The notes beneath the pieces are model-generated. The model made no database searches and had not been told where the DNA came from. It was given only the letters and a program-made list of their open reading frames with translations. A stretch of DNA of 7,006 nucleotides from Sulfurimonas sp. (GTDB taxonomy: Bacteria; Campylobacterota; Campylobacteria; Campylobacterales; Sulfurimonadaceae), in the NCBI GenBank assembly GCA_027044845.1, contig JALUBM010000135.1:1-7006 (forward strand). The letters are read 5' to 3'. The translations under genes and the position numbers were made by a program. Positions within the stretch are counted from its first letter, which is position 1, and each line of letters opens with the position of its first letter. This document shows positions 5,130 to 7,006 of the stretch, one piece after another.

Positions 5130-7006
5130 CATATAAGCACTTTCCTCACTAAACATATTTCGTATATGTAAAAATTCATCTAAATGCTCAAAAAATATAT
5201 CAATGAGTTTTGGATCAAAATGTTTTCCTCTCTCTTCTTTTAAAAGGGCAAATATTTTTTCATCATTCCAAGCTTTTTTATAGCATCTATCACTTCCCAA
5301 AGCATCAAACACATCGGCAAGAGCTGTGATGCGACCATATATATGAATTTCTTCACCTTTAGTTCCTCTTGGATATCCACTACCATTATATTTTTCATGG
5401 TGTTCATAAGCGATAATAGATGCCGCTTTAAGAAGAGGTTTATTGGAATTTTTAAACAGTTCATAGCCTATTTCGGCATGTGTTTTCATAATCTTCCACT
5501 CATCAGAGGAGAGCTTCCCTGGTTTTTTTAAAATACTGTCAGGTATGCCTACTTTGCCAATATCATGCATAGGAGAAGCAGCTGCAAGATATTTTACATC
5601 TTCTTTCTTAAGTCCATAAAGTTTTGCTAAAAGTTCCGAATATTTTGTAACTCTTTTGACATGGAAACCAGTTTCTTGACTTCTTGTCTCTCCAATTTCT
5701 CCCATTCTAAATATCAATTCTTCTTGTGTATGCTCCAACTCTTCATGGAGTTTGACAACATCAGTTATATCATTTCTAATGGCTATAAACTCTTCAATTT
5801 CCCCTTTATGATTAAGTATAGGATTTATAGTAGCCTCTACAATATAATAATCTCCACTTTTTGTTCTATTTTTGACAACACCAAACCATGGTTTTTTTGC
5901 TAAAATGGTCTGCCACATATCTTTAAAAGCTGATTTTGGCATATCAGAATGACGGACAATATTATGTGGTTTTCCAATGAGTTCTTCTTTAGAATAGCCA
6001 GAAATAGCACAAAACTTATCATTAACATAGGTAATTTTGCCACTTTTATCCGTTTTAGAAACTATGCTACTTCTATCCACTGCATCTTTGTATTGATTTA
6101 AGGGTGCAATATTTTTTAAAATACTATTTTTTAATTTATAGCTAATCCCTAAATCAAATAGTAAAATAAAGAATAAAACTAAAATCTGAAATATAATTTG
6201 TAATTTTATTTTATGAGATTTATGTTGAATATAACCATCAATGGTAGTCATGTATAACTGTTCCATTTTGTCTATTTTATTTATAATATCTGTACTTATT
6301 CTAAACCATTTTTGTGGGTCTTCTATTGGTGTTTTTATCTGAAGTAAAGAGTATTTGGAAATGGTATTCTCAATAGATTTATACTCTGTATTTGTTATGA
6401 TAGAGTGAAGTTGAATTAAAAATTTATGTGAAGTTATTGTATAAAATTGTTCAAGCGAAGTATCATACATCCCTTTTGCACGTAAAGCAGTATATAAAAA
6501 TTTTTTGTTTAAATGCTCTTTTGTGGAAAAGATACCGTTAAAAGAACCTCGAATCTCCCCAAGTGCTTCTTTCATAAAAGAGAGATTTGTATATGCATGT
6601 AATTGTTTTAAAAGGTATGAATCATTTATTTGTTTAGTAGTGACGAGATAACGTATTTGCAGTTTTTGTATTATTTTTGTATAAAATAAGAAAGAATTTA
6701 TTGATGAAATATGCAAGCTGTTAATTTTACTTCTTATATTTAATAGCTCTTTATTAAGTGTTAACTCTTTAGAAACATTATCAACCTCTTTCCTTACTTT
6801 TGTAAGTTGCAGTGTGAATTTTGTACCTTTACTACCAATATAACCACTACTTAGCCCTCTTTCTTGTTGTAAATATGTTACAAGCTGAGAGATACTTTTT
6901 ATTTTATTGCTATTTTTTTGAAGTACTTGTAGCTCTTGTAATTGTCCTGTAGAGTTAAAAATAAGGAAGAAAAAAATAAGGCTAATGATAACAATAGGTA
7001 TAAATG
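5118..7006 (-). CDS. NIT-PAS-HD-GYP signalling protein (predicted c-di-GMP phosphodiesterase), 5' partial
   Basis: This is a membrane-bound sensor predicted to hydrolyse cyclic-di-GMP. The frame is open without a stop from the right edge (first full codon 7004-7002) to TAA at 5118, giving 628 visible residues. The TTG at 6716 is the farthest in-window start candidate, but it would cut off conserved sequence, so the start lies beyond the edge. Visible order: a membrane segment (1-16); an extracytoplasmic NIT-like (nitrate/nitrite-sensing type) domain (about 20-260) with the hallmark YLQQERGLSSGYIGSKG (44-60); a second membrane segment (about 266-288); a PAS domain (about 307-420) with an Aer-like VRHSDMP (350-356) and KNRTKSGDYY; a short charged helix (417-441); and HD-GYP (about 440-625). 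The HD-GYP metal ligands appear complete: E444, H448, H480-D481, K484, H509, H535-H536, D564. The GYP signature is NGSGYP (540-545). No GGDEF domain is present. The ligand of the sensor is inferred only from the family name. Confidence 0.9.
   Translation of the reverse strand, partial: FIPIVIISLIFFFLIFNSTGQLQELQVLQKNSNKIKSISQLVTYLQQERGLSSGYIGSKGTKFTLQLTKVRKEVDNVSKELTLNKELLNIRSKINSLHISSINSFLFYTKIIQKLQIRYLVTTKQINDSYLLKQLHAYTNLSFMKEALGEIRGSFNGIFSTKEHLNKKFLYTALRAKGMYDTSLEQFYTITSHKFLIQLHSIITNTEYKSIENTISKYSLLQIKTPIEDPQKWFRISTDIINKIDKMEQLYMTTIDGYIQHKSHKIKLQIIFQILVLFFILLFDLGISYKLKNSILKNIAPLNQYKDAVDRSSIVSKTDKSGKITYVNDKFCAISGYSKEELIGKPHNIVRHSDMPKSAFKDMWQTILAKKPWFGVVKNRTKSGDYYIVEATINPILNHKGEIEEFIAIRNDITDVVKLHEELEHTQEELIFRMGEIGETRSQETGFHVKRVTKYSELLAKLYGLKKEDVKYLAAASPMHDIGKVGIPDSILKKPGKLSSDEWKIMKTHAEIGYELFKNSNKPLLKAASIIAYEHHEKYNGSGYPRGTKGEEIHIYGRITALADVFDALGSDRCYKKAWNDEKIFALLKEERGKHFDPKLIDIFFEHLDEFLHIRNMFSEESAYMKEH

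Noticed and set aside
5240..5903. Three short reading frames (5240-5464 minus, 5343-5531 plus, 5661-5903 plus) within the HD-GYP gene
   Set aside because: All overlap the clearly conserved PAS and HD-GYP frame and have no domain features or ribosome sites of their own.

Overview
The window is AT-rich, densely packed bacterial chromosome. It most likely comes from a member of the Campylobacterota (a Sulfurimonas/Arcobacter-like organism rather than a host-restricted Campylobacter). Three things suggest this: the low GC content, a cmoB gene overlapping a Cj0977-like hot-dog gene, and a large NIT-PAS-HD-GYP signalling protein of a kind common in free-living members. This is inference from gene content; there is no rRNA or other phylogenetic marker in the window.

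Layout, left to right: (1) the 3' end of a TolC-family outer-membrane efflux gene (1-335, +), followed with no gap by a MidA/NDUFAF7-family methyltransferase (336-1322, +). (2) A FieF-like cation diffusion facilitator on the minus strand (1329-2222), convergent with the methyltransferase and divergent from the next unit across a 54-bp promoter region. (3) cmoB (2277-3179, +), whose end overlaps a hot-dog thioesterase-fold gene (3169-3657, +). (4) A GloC/YcbL-type metallo-beta-lactamase-fold hydrolase (3672-4268, -), divergent across 37 bp from (5) a DUF455 ferritin-like protein (4306-5121, +). (6) A minus-strand NIT-PAS-HD-GYP protein (5118-7006) whose stop codon overlaps that of the DUF455 gene and whose 5' end lies beyond the right edge.

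Essentially every base is accounted for. No intergenic stretch exceeds 60 bases, and I see no tRNA, rRNA, CRISPR array, insertion sequence or phage gene. The genes do not form one pathway. They are short, alternating-strand transcription units for housekeeping (tRNA wobble modification, metal export, aldehyde detoxification or a related hydrolase reaction, protein methylation) plus one c-di-GMP signalling protein.

I do not see a clearly new multi-gene system. The items most worth attention are: the right-hand gene, whose real sensor N-terminus extends past the only in-window start candidate (a TTG); the pairing of cmoB with a Cj0977-like hot-dog protein; the DUF455 protein with an intact predicted di-iron site but no known function; a cation transporter lacking most of its canonical second metal site; and a hairpin that holds the stop codons of two convergent genes in its loop.
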